20,363 bases of DNA from Cellvibrionales bacterium UBA1969 (GCA_002339085.1 DDDX01000092.1:30463-50825), one strand, 5' to 3'. Shown: positions 1 to 7,723, numbered from the stretch's first letter. The notes: a model not told the origin generated them from the sequence alone. Numbers and translations: made by a program.

Positions 1-15
1 GAGCCTTAATGAGCC

Positions 16-750
16 TTATGTGGCGTGACTAAGACGTTTAACTAAGGGCAAAGCCATGGATGGGTAGTCGGTCACTAGACTATCGACCTGCCACTGAAAT
101 AACTCCTTAATACGACTGGGTTGGTTCACTGTCCAAACCGAACAGTGCAGTCCTTTGGCGTGTATCTTTTTAATTAACGCAGGGGTGACGATGTGATCAT
201 GAATACAAAAATAACGGCAGCCTAATGCGCTGGCTTGTGAAAGAGATTGGCTTTGCATGCTCACTAAGCCACGAGGAATATGCGGCGCTCGTTGCTCCAG
301 TTGCTGCAGAAAATATTCATCAAACGAGGTGACGACAATTTTTTTGCAGTCGCTGCTCATCGGAAATAAACGTTTGAGTTGTTCGGCCATGTGGTGGCTA
401 TGGGGCTGGCTGTCGGTCTTGACTTCAAGTTGGTAGCCTTTCAGAGAGGCACATTTCCTCATCAGTGTGCGCAGTTGTGGAATGCCACAGCTGGTTTTAT
501 TCGGCCACTCGGGCGAGTTGGCGCGGCCATCGAGTTTAGCGAGCTCAGCGGCTCGGCTGCGGTTGATGGAGCGTTTAACCCCGCAGGTGCGTAAGGTGTC
601 GGCATCATGGCAGACAATAATTTTTTCATCGGCAGATAGACGAAGGTCAATTTCGACATAGTGTAATCCACGCTCAATACCATGGCGAAGACCAGCGACG
701 GTATTTTCGGGGGCTTCACCAGCCGCGCCGCGATGACCAAACACTTGCAT
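16..750 (-). CDS. ugpQ: Glycerophosphodiester phosphodiesterase, cytoplasmic UgpQ type
   Basis: The 244-residue protein is a GDPD-family TIM barrel that hydrolyses glycerophosphodiesters to glycerol-3-phosphate and an alcohol. The family signature sits at the N-terminus: GHRGAAGEAPENT at residues 5-17, followed by the acidic motif VEIDLRLSADEKIIVCHD, which holds the metal-binding Glu/Asp and the second catalytic His. Further on, LEVKTD and WTVN match barrel-strand motifs of the family, and DSLVTDYP closes the barrel. There is no signal peptide, which argues for the cytoplasmic UgpQ form over the periplasmic GlpQ form. The gene lies 69 nt downstream of ygfZ on the same strand and may be cotranscribed with it. 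Its ribosome-binding site is a run of seven Gs starting 5 nt before the ATG. The family call is firm; the exact symbol is less so, because no ugp transport genes are adjacent. Confidence 0.9.
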   Translation of the reverse strand: MQVFGHRGAAGEAPENTVAGLRHGIERGLHYVEIDLRLSADEKIIVCHDADTLRTCGVKRSINRSRAAELAKLDGRANSPEWPNKTSCGIPQLRTLMRKCASLKGYQLEVKTDSQPHSHHMAEQLKRLFPMSSDCKKIVVTSFDEYFLQQLEQRAPHIPRGLVSMQSQSLSQASALGCRYFCIHDHIVTPALIKKIHAKGLHCSVWTVNQPSRIKELFQWQVDSLVTDYPSMALPLVKRLSHAT

Positions 751-819
751 AGTAGCCCCCCCGATTTAGAAACTAACGATCGCCTGTATTGTTCATTGTG
801 AAACTCACCAGTCTTAATG

Positions 820-1905
820 TTATTCTTCGTCGTCCAGCGAGTAGGGTAGCTGGCTCAATTGGATGTCTATCCTCTGGTCGCTGTCGGGAAGGCTTAGCGA
901 TAATTTTGAGGCCTCTTCAATGGCGCTGACTTTTAATACGGCTAGGCCATAAGCCGTGCTATTTTGACCGGTATTGTCGATCACTACACTCACATTCAAG
1001 CCACAACTTTTGCCATGTTGATCAAAAATTTCACCGCCAATTGGTAGCGTTTGAAGCAGTGAATCGCTACTTACGGGTCGGCTTGAAAACGGATAGCAGC
1101 GGCGTTTCACTTTGCCGCGATATTTCATACGAGCGATAATTTCTTGGCCGGTATAGCAGCCTTTGGTAAAGCTAATACCCCCGAGGGCGTCTAAATTCAG
1201 CATTTGCGGAATCATCTCGCCGACAGTTGTAGGCTGTATAAAGGCAATGCCCTGTTGAATGAGGTGGTATTCCCAATGACTTGAACCAGCCCAGCAGAGC
1301 ATCTCTGAATCGAATGTAGTCGCATTAAGTTGGTTGACAAAATTAAGGGCTTGAGCACTCTTAACAAGGATAAGATGTTGTTCATGGTGGGTAGGCAGTG
1401 TGATTACCTTAGCCGATTCATCGGCGGCTAACAGTTGAGTAAGCAACTTTTCATCACTGTTGATCAAGGCAAACTGTGCAAGATTGTAGCTGATGTCAGA
1501 AAGTTCGGCTTTCGAAAATACCGCGTATTTTTTCAATGCTCTCAGCGCAGTGGTGACCGTTACGCGTGGCATAAATAAATAAAAGCACTGCTCGCTTCGG
1601 CGGTGTAAATAAAAATTAGCATGCATCCGACCTTTGGGGTCGCAGTGGGCGGCCAAAATAGTTTCATCGCTAGCCAAATTAACGGCATCGTTAGTCAGTT
1701 GACCTTGTAAAAACGTTGCGGCTTCAGGGCCGTCAATAGCGATACAGCCCCAATTTGGGAGCGGGCAAATCAAGTTTTTTCTTGCAGAGCTTTTTAGTGC
1801 AGCTTGATGTTCAAACCAGCTCAGTTGGTCTACAAATTGATGATCTGGCAATAAGTCAAAGATTGCTTGCCAGTGAGGATCAAGTGAAAGTGCGGCTGCT
1901 TGCAT
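820..1905 (-). CDS. ygfZ: YgfZ/GcvT-like folate-binding protein for Fe-S cluster maintenance
   Basis: This 361-residue protein belongs to the YgfZ family, tetrahydrofolate-binding relatives of GcvT that help maintain certain iron-sulfur enzymes such as MiaB. The family hallmark KGCYTGQE is at residues 248-255, with the conserved cysteine at 250. Other family-like segments are FLQGQLTND (about 65-73) and CDPKGRMHANF (about 88-98). The length is somewhat above the roughly 325 residues of the E. coli protein, mostly from a longer N-terminal region. The ATG is preceded by GAGAG on the coding strand. The gene is divergent from sdhE, a common arrangement in gammaproteobacteria, and ugpQ follows on the same strand. 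Confidence 0.93.
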   Translation of the reverse strand: MQAAALSLDPHWQAIFDLLPDHQFVDQLSWFEHQAALKSSARKNLICPLPNWGCIAIDGPEAATFLQGQLTNDAVNLASDETILAAHCDPKGRMHANFYLHRRSEQCFYLFMPRVTVTTALRALKKYAVFSKAELSDISYNLAQFALINSDEKLLTQLLAADESAKVITLPTHHEQHLILVKSAQALNFVNQLNATTFDSEMLCWAGSSHWEYHLIQQGIAFIQPTTVGEMIPQMLNLDALGGISFTKGCYTGQEIIARMKYRGKVKRRCYPFSSRPVSSDSLLQTLPIGGEIFDQHGKSCGLNVSVVIDNTGQNSTAYGLAVLKVSAIEEASKLSLSLPDSDQRIDIQLSQLPYSLDDEE

Positions 1906-1945
1906 TTCGGACTCTCAGCACCTGTGCTTAAGGTTTAAAGTGCTT

Positions 1946-1974
1946 ATTGTCTTACAGTTGTCATGATTTAACAA
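1946..1974 (-). promoter_or_regulatory. Candidate sigma-70 promoter for ygfZ
   Basis: On the minus strand, TTGTTA (1974-1969) is followed by a 17-nt spacer and GACAAT (1951-1946). Initiation would be near 1939, giving a leader of about 34 nt before the ygfZ ATG. It matches the -35 consensus at 4 of 6 bases and the -10 at 4 of 6. Position in the divergent intergenic region supports it; there is no direct evidence. Confidence 0.3.
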
Positions 1975-2043
1975 CATGGTAAGTCATTAACAAATGAGTG
2001 ATTGCTTCATGGCGATGACTATTGAACGCATTAAACAGATTTT

Positions 2044-2073
2044 TTGTTTTTGTTGGCTGGCTTGAGGTATGAT
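2044..2073 (+). promoter_or_regulatory. Candidate sigma-70 promoter immediately before sdhE
   Basis: TTGTTT (2044-2049) and TATGAT (2068-2073) are separated by 18 nt. A start site 6-7 nt after the -10 hexamer would fall on or next to the A of the chosen sdhE start codon at 2080, so a leaderless message is possible. The longer frame that opens with TTG at 2044 would put the start codon inside the -35 element, which argues against that start. Confidence 0.4.
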
Positions 2074-2079
2074 AAAGCT

Positions 2080-2355
2080 ATGGAAACGACTAATGATTTA
2101 GATCGCGCCGAGCATAATCGGGTGATATGGCATAGCCGCCGAGGCATGTTAGAGTTGGATATTGTGCTCGAAACATTCGTCAAACAGCATTATCTCAGCC
2201 TTGATGCTGATCAGCGTCAGCTTTACCGCCGCTTATTGGCTTGTGAAGATCAGCAACTTTACGATTGGTTTTTAAAAAAACAACCGGCGGCTGATCCTGA
2301 GCTAGCCGCTATGATCGAACTGATTCTTGCCTATAATCGACCTGATGATATTTAG
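2080..2355 (+). CDS. sdhE: SdhE/YgfY flavinylation factor (succinate dehydrogenase assembly factor 2 family)
   Basis: A small protein of 91 residues if started at the ATG at 2080. SdhE promotes covalent FAD attachment to SdhA and FrdA. The family motif RGxxE is present as RRGMLELD around residues 19-26, and the rest aligns with E. coli SdhE, including LLACEDQQLYDWFLKK and a C-terminal helix rich in acidic and leucine/isoleucine residues. The frame extends upstream to a TTG at 2044, but the extra 12 residues do not resemble the family and overlap a likely promoter. GAGG at 2064-2067 is 12 nt before the ATG, rather far for a ribosome-binding site. The usual partner ygfX does not follow; instead the gene converges on nadB. 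Confidence 0.93.
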   Translation: METTNDLDRAEHNRVIWHSRRGMLELDIVLETFVKQHYLSLDADQRQLYRRLLACEDQQLYDWFLKKQPAADPELAAMIELILAYNRPDDI

Positions 2356-2443
2356 CCAAAATTGACTGTTACAGATTGGGAGTCCGCTGCTGAAATATCG
2401 CGCTGAGTTATTTTCAAGCTTTATGAATCACTTTATCGGCCAG

Positions 2444-2457
2444 CTTAATGTATTAAG
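2444..2457. repeat. 14-bp palindrome between convergent sdhE and nadB
   Basis: CTTAAT and ATTAAG flank a central GT dinucleotide. The palindrome lies in the 128-bp gap between the 3' ends of sdhE and nadB. It is AT-rich and has no adjoining T-tract, so it is a poor intrinsic terminator. No other terminator is obvious in this gap. Confidence 0.4.
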
Positions 2458-2483
2458 TAGGCTCTAACGATACCTGTTAATTT

Positions 2484-4106
2484 CTATGGGCAAAACTTGG
2501 GCGGAAACAAAATCGTGTCATGCGCATGGCGATTGTCTCTTGGGTAGTCAAGCGTGTAGTGTAGGCCGCGGCTTTCTTTTCTTCTTAATGCTGATTCAAT
2601 AATTAATTCGGCTACCAACGACAGATTTCTTAATTCGATAAGGTCATTACTAACGCGGTAATTGCCGTAGTACTCATTGATTTCTTTGCGCAGCATTTTG
2701 ACCCGATGTTCGGCGCGCTCAAGCCGCTTAGTGGTTCTTACTATGCCGACATAGTCCCACATGAAGCGCCGTAACTCATCCCAGTTATGCGAGATCACCA
2801 CATCCTCATCAGAGTCTGTTACTTGGGTTTCATCCCACAGTTGGGGTGGGTTCTGCCATTCTGTCGAACTAATTTCTGTCAAAATTGACTCAGCTGCAGC
2901 CTGGGCGAAAACAATGCATTCAAGAAGTGAATTGCTCGCCATACGATTGGCACCATGAAGGCCAGTAAAGCTGGTTTCTCCAATGGCATACACATGTTTG
3001 ACATCGGTTGAGCCGCGTTTATCCACGATCACGCCACCGCAGGTATAGTGAGCGGCGGGCACGACGGGTATTGGTTGTTTACAAATATCAATACCAAGAT
3101 CTAGGCAGCGTTGATAGATGGTTGGAAAATGCGATTGAATGAAGTCAGGGTCACGGTGGCTAATATCTAAGTAGACGCAATCACTACCAAGTCGTTTCAT
3201 TTCATGGTCGATCGCTCTGGCGACAATGTCTCGCGGAGCTAATTCACCTCGCTTATCAAAGCGATGCATAAAAGATTCGCCGTCAGGTAATAATAGTTTT
3301 CCGCCTTCACCTCTAACCGCCTCAGTGATTAAAAAAGATTTCGCCTCTGGATGATAAAGGCAAGTGGGGTGAAATTGATTAAATTCCATGTTTGCCACAC
3401 GACAGCCGGCTCGCCAAGCCATAGCAATACCATCGCCACTGGCACCATCAGGATTGCTGGTATAGAGATAGGCTTTACTGGCGCCGCCGGTAGCGATGAC
3501 CACAAAGCGTGCATGAAAGGTTTCAACTTTGTTTGTTTCGCAGTTTAATACATACACGCCGCTGCAGGTGGGTGTAGGATTGTCTCGTTCAACCACTACA
3601 TCAATAGCGACATGGTGCTCAAGTGTTTCAATCGACGGATGCTCTTGCAAACGTTCAACCAAGGTCTCTGACACCGCTTTGCCGGTTGCGTCTGCGGCAT
3701 GGATAATACGACGGCTACTGTGACCACCTTCACGGGCTAAGTGGTAATCATTATTGCTTTCGTTGTAACCATCGTTTGGCGATGGATTCGATTCTCGGGT
3801 AAATGCTACGCCTTGACTTATTAGCCATTCAATTGCTTGCCGGCTGCGCTCGACAGTAAATCTAACAGCATCTTCATGGCACAGTCCTGCACCGGCTACA
3901 AGGGTGTCAGCAGTATGAGCGTCAATACTGTCAGCTGCGTCTAAAACGGCCGCAATACCGCCTTGTGCATAATAGGTTGAGCCTTCACTGAGTTCCGACT
4001 TTGAAATGATGGCGACTTTTGCCTGTTCAGCTAAAGCCAGTGCAAGTGTTAGGCCTGCAGCACCACTGCCTATGACAACCACGTCAAACTGTTTTACAGT
4101 GCTCAC
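2484..4106 (-). CDS. nadB: L-aspartate oxidase (quinolinate synthase subunit B)
   Basis: The 540-residue flavoprotein oxidises L-aspartate to iminoaspartate, the first step of de novo NAD synthesis; NadA then condenses the product to quinolinate. The N-terminal FAD-binding Rossmann motif GSGAAG is at residues 13-18. Motifs shared with the succinate dehydrogenase/fumarate reductase flavoprotein family follow, including HPTCLYHPEAKSFLITEAVRG, RDIVARAID, HYTCGGV and GLHGANRMASNSLLE. The length is that of the E. coli enzyme. The start codon is GTG, supported by GAGG (complement of 4113-4116) 6 nt upstream. Divergence from rpoE is conserved in E. coli and Pseudomonas. Confidence 0.97.
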   Translation of the reverse strand: MSTVKQFDVVVIGSGAAGLTLALALAEQAKVAIISKSELSEGSTYYAQGGIAAVLDAADSIDAHTADTLVAGAGLCHEDAVRFTVERSRQAIEWLISQGVAFTRESNPSPNDGYNESNNDYHLAREGGHSSRRIIHAADATGKAVSETLVERLQEHPSIETLEHHVAIDVVVERDNPTPTCSGVYVLNCETNKVETFHARFVVIATGGASKAYLYTSNPDGASGDGIAMAWRAGCRVANMEFNQFHPTCLYHPEAKSFLITEAVRGEGGKLLLPDGESFMHRFDKRGELAPRDIVARAIDHEMKRLGSDCVYLDISHRDPDFIQSHFPTIYQRCLDLGIDICKQPIPVVPAAHYTCGGVIVDKRGSTDVKHVYAIGETSFTGLHGANRMASNSLLECIVFAQAAAESILTEISSTEWQNPPQLWDETQVTDSDEDVVISHNWDELRRFMWDYVGIVRTTKRLERAEHRVKMLRKEINEYYGNYRVSNDLIELRNLSLVAELIIESALRRKESRGLHYTLDYPRDNRHAHDTILFPPKFCP

Positions 4107-4530
4107 TGGTCACCTCTAACGGTCTGGCTTTGAATCGTGATTGTTAAACTTGGAATTATTCTCAATATCGGCCTCAAAAATGTAATGCTTGGTTGAACTT
4201 ATGGATATCTTAGCGGTCTGTTAAGGCAGGCTCAACTACCTAAGCTATTAAAGATGTTAATTTATCAATAAAATCCATTAAATCATTCGTTTAGCGGTCT
4301 TGAAAGTGCATTTTGAAGATTGTGATTTTCTGGGCACAGATATGGCCTTGCGGAAAAATAGAGAGAGTATGTGGCGTATTTAAACGATGTATTGAAAGTA
4401 CACGAAGCGAATACTGTTCTAAGCCAGCGTCAATGGAGTAAACTGACACCAAATATCCAATGTTCTCAAAACGTGCATGAATGAAGTTGACGATTGTGCT
4501 GTATATGCTTTTAGAGGCTAAAATATAACC
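4107..4530. other. Divergent nadB-rpoE intergenic region
   Basis: This 424-bp stretch should hold the promoters of nadB and of the rpoE operon. A sigma-E-like element is listed separately. The 10-mer TTAGCGGTCT occurs twice, at 4210-4219 and 4291-4300, but may be chance. A minus-strand open frame at 4291-4551 would run antisense into the rpoE start and encode 86 unrecognised residues; I do not consider it a gene. GAGG at 4514-4517 lies 13 nt before the rpoE ATG and is the best visible ribosome-binding site. Confidence 0.7.
4194..4221 (+). promoter_or_regulatory. Candidate sigma-E-dependent promoter for rpoE
   Basis: TGAACTT (4194-4200), 16 nt, then TCTGT (4217-4221) resembles the sigma-E consensus GGAACTT with a TCTRA-type -10. 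Autoregulation from such a promoter is established for rpoE in E. coli and algU in Pseudomonas. The start site would be near 4227, leaving a leader of about 300 nt, which is long. The match is imperfect in the first base of the -35 and the last base of the -10. Confidence 0.4.
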
Positions 4531-5106
4531 ATGAAAGATACCGATGCACAACTGGTCGTGCGCGTACAGCAGGGTGATAAACGAGCTTTTGACTTATTAG
4601 TGCTTAAGTATCAGCATAAAATTCATAGTTTGATTTCACGCTATGTGCGCGATCAAACCGAGGTTCAAGACGTCGCTCAAGAGGCATTTGTTAAAGCTTA
4701 TAGGGCGATTAATAATTTTCGAGCTGAAAGTGCGTTTTATACTTGGATGTACCGCATTGCGATCAATACGGCTAAAAATTATCTGGTATCTCGTTCGCGT
4801 CGACCCCCAGCAACCGATGTTGATATAGATGAATCGGTTAATTATGCAGGTGCCAATGTGTTGCTGGATCAACAAGGGCCCGAGAGTATCTTGCACGGTG
4901 AAGAAGTGGCTCTAGTGGTGCGGGATGCTCTAGAGAGTTTGCCTGAAGATTTACGAACAGCTGTAACTTTGCGTGAATTTGACGGTCTCAGCTATGAGGA
5001 TATTGCCGATGTTATGGACTGCCCCGTAGGTACAGTTCGATCACGAATATTTCGCGCACGAGATGCCATTGATAAACAACTTGGTCCCGCACTCAATAAT
5101 CGATGA
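4531..5106 (+). CDS. rpoE: RNA polymerase sigma-E factor (RpoE/AlgU, ECF family)
   Basis: This 191-residue ECF sigma factor directs RNA polymerase to envelope-stress promoters. Region 2 is nearly identical to E. coli RpoE, including AFYTWMYRIAINTAKNYLV and the DVAQEAFVKAYRA segment. Region 4 carries LPEDLRTAVTLREFDGLSYE followed by DCPVGTVRSRIFRAR, the helix-turn-helix that reads the -35. The length equals that of E. coli RpoE. It is the first gene of a four-gene operon with its anti-sigma factor next (59-nt gap), so control is expected through RseA proteolysis as well as autoregulation. The linker between regions 2 and 4 is the part that diverges most from E. coli. Confidence 0.98.
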   Translation: MKDTDAQLVVRVQQGDKRAFDLLVLKYQHKIHSLISRYVRDQTEVQDVAQEAFVKAYRAINNFRAESAFYTWMYRIAINTAKNYLVSRSRRPPATDVDIDESVNYAGANVLLDQQGPESILHGEEVALVVRDALESLPEDLRTAVTLREFDGLSYEDIADVMDCPVGTVRSRIFRARDAIDKQLGPALNNR

Positions 5107-5165
5107 TTGAACAAAACACACAGAAATTAACAAAATGCATAATCTAACAATGAACGGTAACTATT

Positions 5166-5873
5166 ATGTCTAAATTTTTTCCTGAAACATTATCCGCGCT
5201 TGTTGATGGCGAGGTCGATGAGCTTGAGTTGCGCCGATTGTTAGCGGCGCTTGATCAAGCGGATGAATATGAGGCTGAGCGCTTATTGGCGCAGTGGTCT
5301 CGGTTTAATACAATCAGTGATGTATTAACTAACCATGTCGTACACAACTCGAGTAGGAGTAAGGCTTCTAATTTTGGATCTGATCCTGGCTCAAAAGCAT
5401 TGAGGCCAGTCTTTGCAGAAGATGGCTTTGCGAAAATCGTCAGCGATGCCGTGGCTAAAGAAATTGCGGCCAGTGCGACAAGGACGGCTTTCTCCTCTGG
5501 TACTAGCGTTTCACATTGGCGAGGTTTGGCGGTTGCTGCTTCAGTAGCATTTGCCGTGGTGTTGGGGGTTCAAGAATTTGATCGTTTCGCGCCGCAAGGT
5601 GGCCAGCCTTTGTTGGCAAATGGCGAACAGACAAGCACGCCGTCTGTGGTTCAGCAGGCCGATTTTGTTGCACTTCGATCACTTGAATCGACACCATCCG
5701 CAGACCAGTGGGTGTCACCGGTTAAAGCAAGTATCGCAACTGATCAAATAAAAGCAGCCGAGGCGCAGGCGCGATTAAATGCATACTTCTTTCAGCATGC
5801 TAACCGAGCGGCAACACAAAGTGGTCATGGCCTTATTCCTTTTGCTCGAGTGGCCAATTTTGAAGATCAGTAA
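5166..5873 (+). CDS. rseA: Sigma-E anti-sigma factor RseA (MucA family)
   Basis: The 235-residue protein is a single-pass inner-membrane anti-sigma factor. The N-terminal cytoplasmic domain starts with the family motif ETLSALVDGEVDELELRRLL (residues 7-26), which binds sigma-E. One hydrophobic segment at about residues 119-135 is the predicted membrane span, leaving about 100 periplasmic residues for RseB binding and DegS-type cleavage. The identification rests on the N-terminal motif, the membrane topology and the position between rpoE and rseB. The periplasmic part is poorly conserved, as is usual in this family. The ribosome-binding site is weak (GGTAA), perhaps reflecting coupling to rpoE translation. 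Confidence 0.93.
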   Translation: MSKFFPETLSALVDGEVDELELRRLLAALDQADEYEAERLLAQWSRFNTISDVLTNHVVHNSSRSKASNFGSDPGSKALRPVFAEDGFAKIVSDAVAKEIAASATRTAFSSGTSVSHWRGLAVAASVAFAVVLGVQEFDRFAPQGGQPLLANGEQTSTPSVVQQADFVALRSLESTPSADQWVSPVKASIATDQIKAAEAQARLNAYFFQHANRAATQSGHGLIPFARVANFEDQ

Positions 5874-5904
5874 TGGTCGTTTAGGATAACTGTTTAGGAA
5901 AACT

Positions 5905-6924
5905 ATGTTGCTATCATTGAGGTTTGTTAGTCTCGTACTGTTTTTTTCAGCGTTGATAAACGTATGTGCGTTTGCAGACGACTCGGATGTTAGTGTTGAA
6001 AATATGCTGGCTCTGATGCAAAAAAATACCCGAGAATTAAGTTATCAAGGCTCGGTAATTTACTCTCAAGGTCGACACATGGAGTCAATAAAAATCCATC
6101 ATCATTTTGAAAATGGCGTTCAGTTTGAGCGTTTAGAATATCTCAGTGGTGCACCGCGAGTGATTATTCGCCGTGGCGATAAAGTTTTTTTTATCAACTC
6201 GACAGTTGGGGTTATCAATTTAACCAAACCATTGCCGTTAGGATCTTTTACGCGTGATTATCACGCAGAATTAGGCTTAACGCATAGTCGATATCGATTG
6301 CAGTTGGTAGGTAATAGCCGTGTGGCAGGCCGGCCTGTTCAATTGCTGACAGTGCATGCGCAAGATGCTCATCGGTTTGGTTTTAAATTGGCGCTTGATC
6401 ATAAAACTGGCCTGTTGTTGCGATCATTAATGGTTGATCATCAAGGTGTTATCTTAGAGCGCTTTGAGTATACAGATATTGTTTTTGGTGAACCGATCGC
6501 TGCCGAGCAGTTTGCGCTCACAGCGGATAGCCAGCAATTACTTAAGCATCAAGCGGCTTCTCATCCAGATGAAGCTATGAATCAAAATCGCTTTATTCAA
6601 AACTCTCAAAAAACCGCTTCAGCTTGGACAGTTGACTGGCTGCCAGTTGACTTCCAGTTGCTTGATCAGCAGTCGTCACAACAAGTCATGTCCAGCTTGA
6701 AACCGAGCATGCAAGATGCGATGATGTATTCAGACGGATTAGCGGCGTTCAGTATTTTTGTTGCCGATGCTATCGACATGAGTGATTTGAATGTTATTCA
6801 AAAAGGTGCGACAACAGCTTACAGTGCGACTAAAAAAGATTCTCTCGGCATATACACTGTAACGGTGGTCGGTGAGATACCGGTCCAGACCGCAAAAAAG
6901 ATTGCCAATTCTGTTAGTCGTTAG
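5905..6924 (+). CDS. rseB: Periplasmic sigma-E regulator RseB (MucB family)
   Basis: A 339-residue secreted protein. RseB binds the periplasmic part of RseA, shields it from proteolysis and senses lipopolysaccharide or lipoprotein intermediates. The N-terminus is a signal peptide with a hydrophobic core at about residues 5-22 and likely cleavage after the AFA at 22-24. The following LMQKNTRELSYQGSVIYSQG matches the start of the MucB/RseB LolA-like fold, and the C-terminal third corresponds to the small RseA-contact domain. AGGA at 5896-5899 lies 5 nt before the ATG. The gene sits 31 nt after rseA, as expected for an operon. Confidence 0.95.
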   Translation: MLLSLRFVSLVLFFSALINVCAFADDSDVSVENMLALMQKNTRELSYQGSVIYSQGRHMESIKIHHHFENGVQFERLEYLSGAPRVIIRRGDKVFFINSTVGVINLTKPLPLGSFTRDYHAELGLTHSRYRLQLVGNSRVAGRPVQLLTVHAQDAHRFGFKLALDHKTGLLLRSLMVDHQGVILERFEYTDIVFGEPIAAEQFALTADSQQLLKHQAASHPDEAMNQNRFIQNSQKTASAWTVDWLPVDFQLLDQQSSQQVMSSLKPSMQDAMMYSDGLAAFSIFVADAIDMSDLNVIQKGATTAYSATKKDSLGIYTVTVVGEIPVQTAKKIANSVSR

Positions 6925-6990
6925 CCGTTGTTAAGGCAGGTTTTAGTATGCAGTCAACTATTTTCATGGCTGAAGTTTTGAGGCATCTAG

Positions 6991-7506
6991 ATGATGCATA
7001 ATCGACAAGAACCTATGATCGAAGAGCTCGCTATTGAGCGTGCTCGGCTGATCGCTATTGATAGAAATTCAACCTCCGGTGATAAAGCTATTTTATGGGT
7101 CGAAACGTCGCAGACCAATAGTTGCATTAAATGTGAGACGCAAAGCGGTTGTCAGCATAGTTTTTTAGGTCGATGGTTTGACCGTGGTGCAGACTCTTTG
7201 CCGGTTATTTGTGAATTAGATCAAGCTGATTTGTTAGTCGTGGGGCAATGGGTCAATGTTGGGTTTCCAGCGGGGCTGTTAACCAAAGCCGCCTTGCTTT
7301 CCTATGTATTTCCCCCTGTCGCTATGATTGCTTTAGCAATCGCTTTTGAACAGTGGTTTGACAGTGAGTTATTGGCTATTGGCGGGGCTGTAATGGGTTT
7401 TTTGCTGGCCCTGGCGACAATTCGGCGGGTCACTGCTAAGCAATTTCTATTGCCAGGCTTTCAGGCCCAGTTTTTAGGGCTTTCGAATTCATCCCCCCTT
7501 AGTTGA
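6991..7506 (+). CDS. rseC: RseC/MucC family membrane protein
   Basis: This 171-residue inner-membrane protein belongs to the SoxR-reducing/RseC family, whose role in sigma-E control is modest and not fully defined. Three cysteines at residues 45, 48 and 54 form a C-x2-C-x5-C cluster before two predicted membrane helices at about 100-119 and 126-145. GAGG at 6980-6983 is 7 nt before the ATG at 6991 and supports this start; a start at Met9 (7015) would match the E. coli N-terminus better but lacks an equally placed ribosome-binding site. It is the last gene of the rpoE operon and is followed by a strong terminator. Confidence 0.93.
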   Translation: MMHNRQEPMIEELAIERARLIAIDRNSTSGDKAILWVETSQTNSCIKCETQSGCQHSFLGRWFDRGADSLPVICELDQADLLVVGQWVNVGFPAGLLTKAALLSYVFPPVAMIALAIAFEQWFDSELLAIGGAVMGFLLALATIRRVTAKQFLLPGFQAQFLGLSNSSPLS

Positions 7507-7556
7507 TACTTAGTCGGCCATGTCGGCAGAACAGTTAATATTATTACCTACGCTTA

Positions 7557-7586
7557 TTCGCATCAGCAATCTTCATGGTATACAAT
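7557..7586 (+). promoter_or_regulatory. Candidate promoter directly upstream of the rseC/lepA terminator hairpin
   Basis: TTCGCA (7557-7562), 18 nt, then TACAAT (7581-7586), overlapping the extended -10-like TGGTATACA (7576-7584). Initiation would be near 7592, only about 4 nt before the terminator stem. It could drive a very short RNA or feed lepA through the terminator. Prediction by eye only. Confidence 0.35.
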
Positions 7587-7595
7587 CATGGCCGA

Positions 7596-7657
7596 TCTGA
7601 TCATGCGGATTAATCGTTGAATTGATCCGCACGATCAGACGTTTTTTGTTATTTTTT
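7596..7657 (+). terminator. Rho-independent terminator of the rpoE-rseABC operon
   Basis: An 18-position stem pairs 7596-7613 with 7622-7639 around an 8-nt loop. It has one A-C mismatch (7603/7632) and one T-G wobble (7611/7624). T6 at 7642-7647 and a second T6 at 7652-7657 follow. The stem region contains four GATC sites, at 7594, 7599, 7624 and 7633. Confidence 0.85.
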
Positions 7658-7723
7658 GCCTATTGATTATCCTTGTCTAAGACTGGGAATCACCGGCGCC
7701 GCGTTTGAATGATAGAGATTTCA

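Noticed and set aside
379..740. Open frames in other frames over ugpQ
   Set aside because: They are shadows of the phosphodiesterase gene, which has full family motifs in its own frame.
4210..4300. Repeated 10-mer TTAGCGGTCT as a binding-site pair
   Set aside because: A direct 10-mer pair in a window of this size is expected by chance; the second copy has no promoter-like partner. Kept only as a note.
4487..4515. Sigma-70 promoter TTGACG near the rpoE start
   Set aside because: A good -35 but no acceptable -10 at 16-18 nt.
4291..4551. Minus-strand 86-residue open frame in the nadB-rpoE gap
   Set aside because: It runs antisense into the rpoE start, has no recognisable motif and no ribosome-binding site that I can see, and occupies a likely regulatory region.
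4220..6938. GTTAAGGCAGG occurring both before rpoE and after rseB
   Set aside because: Dozens of 11-mer pairs are expected by chance in 20 kb, and there is no shared context.
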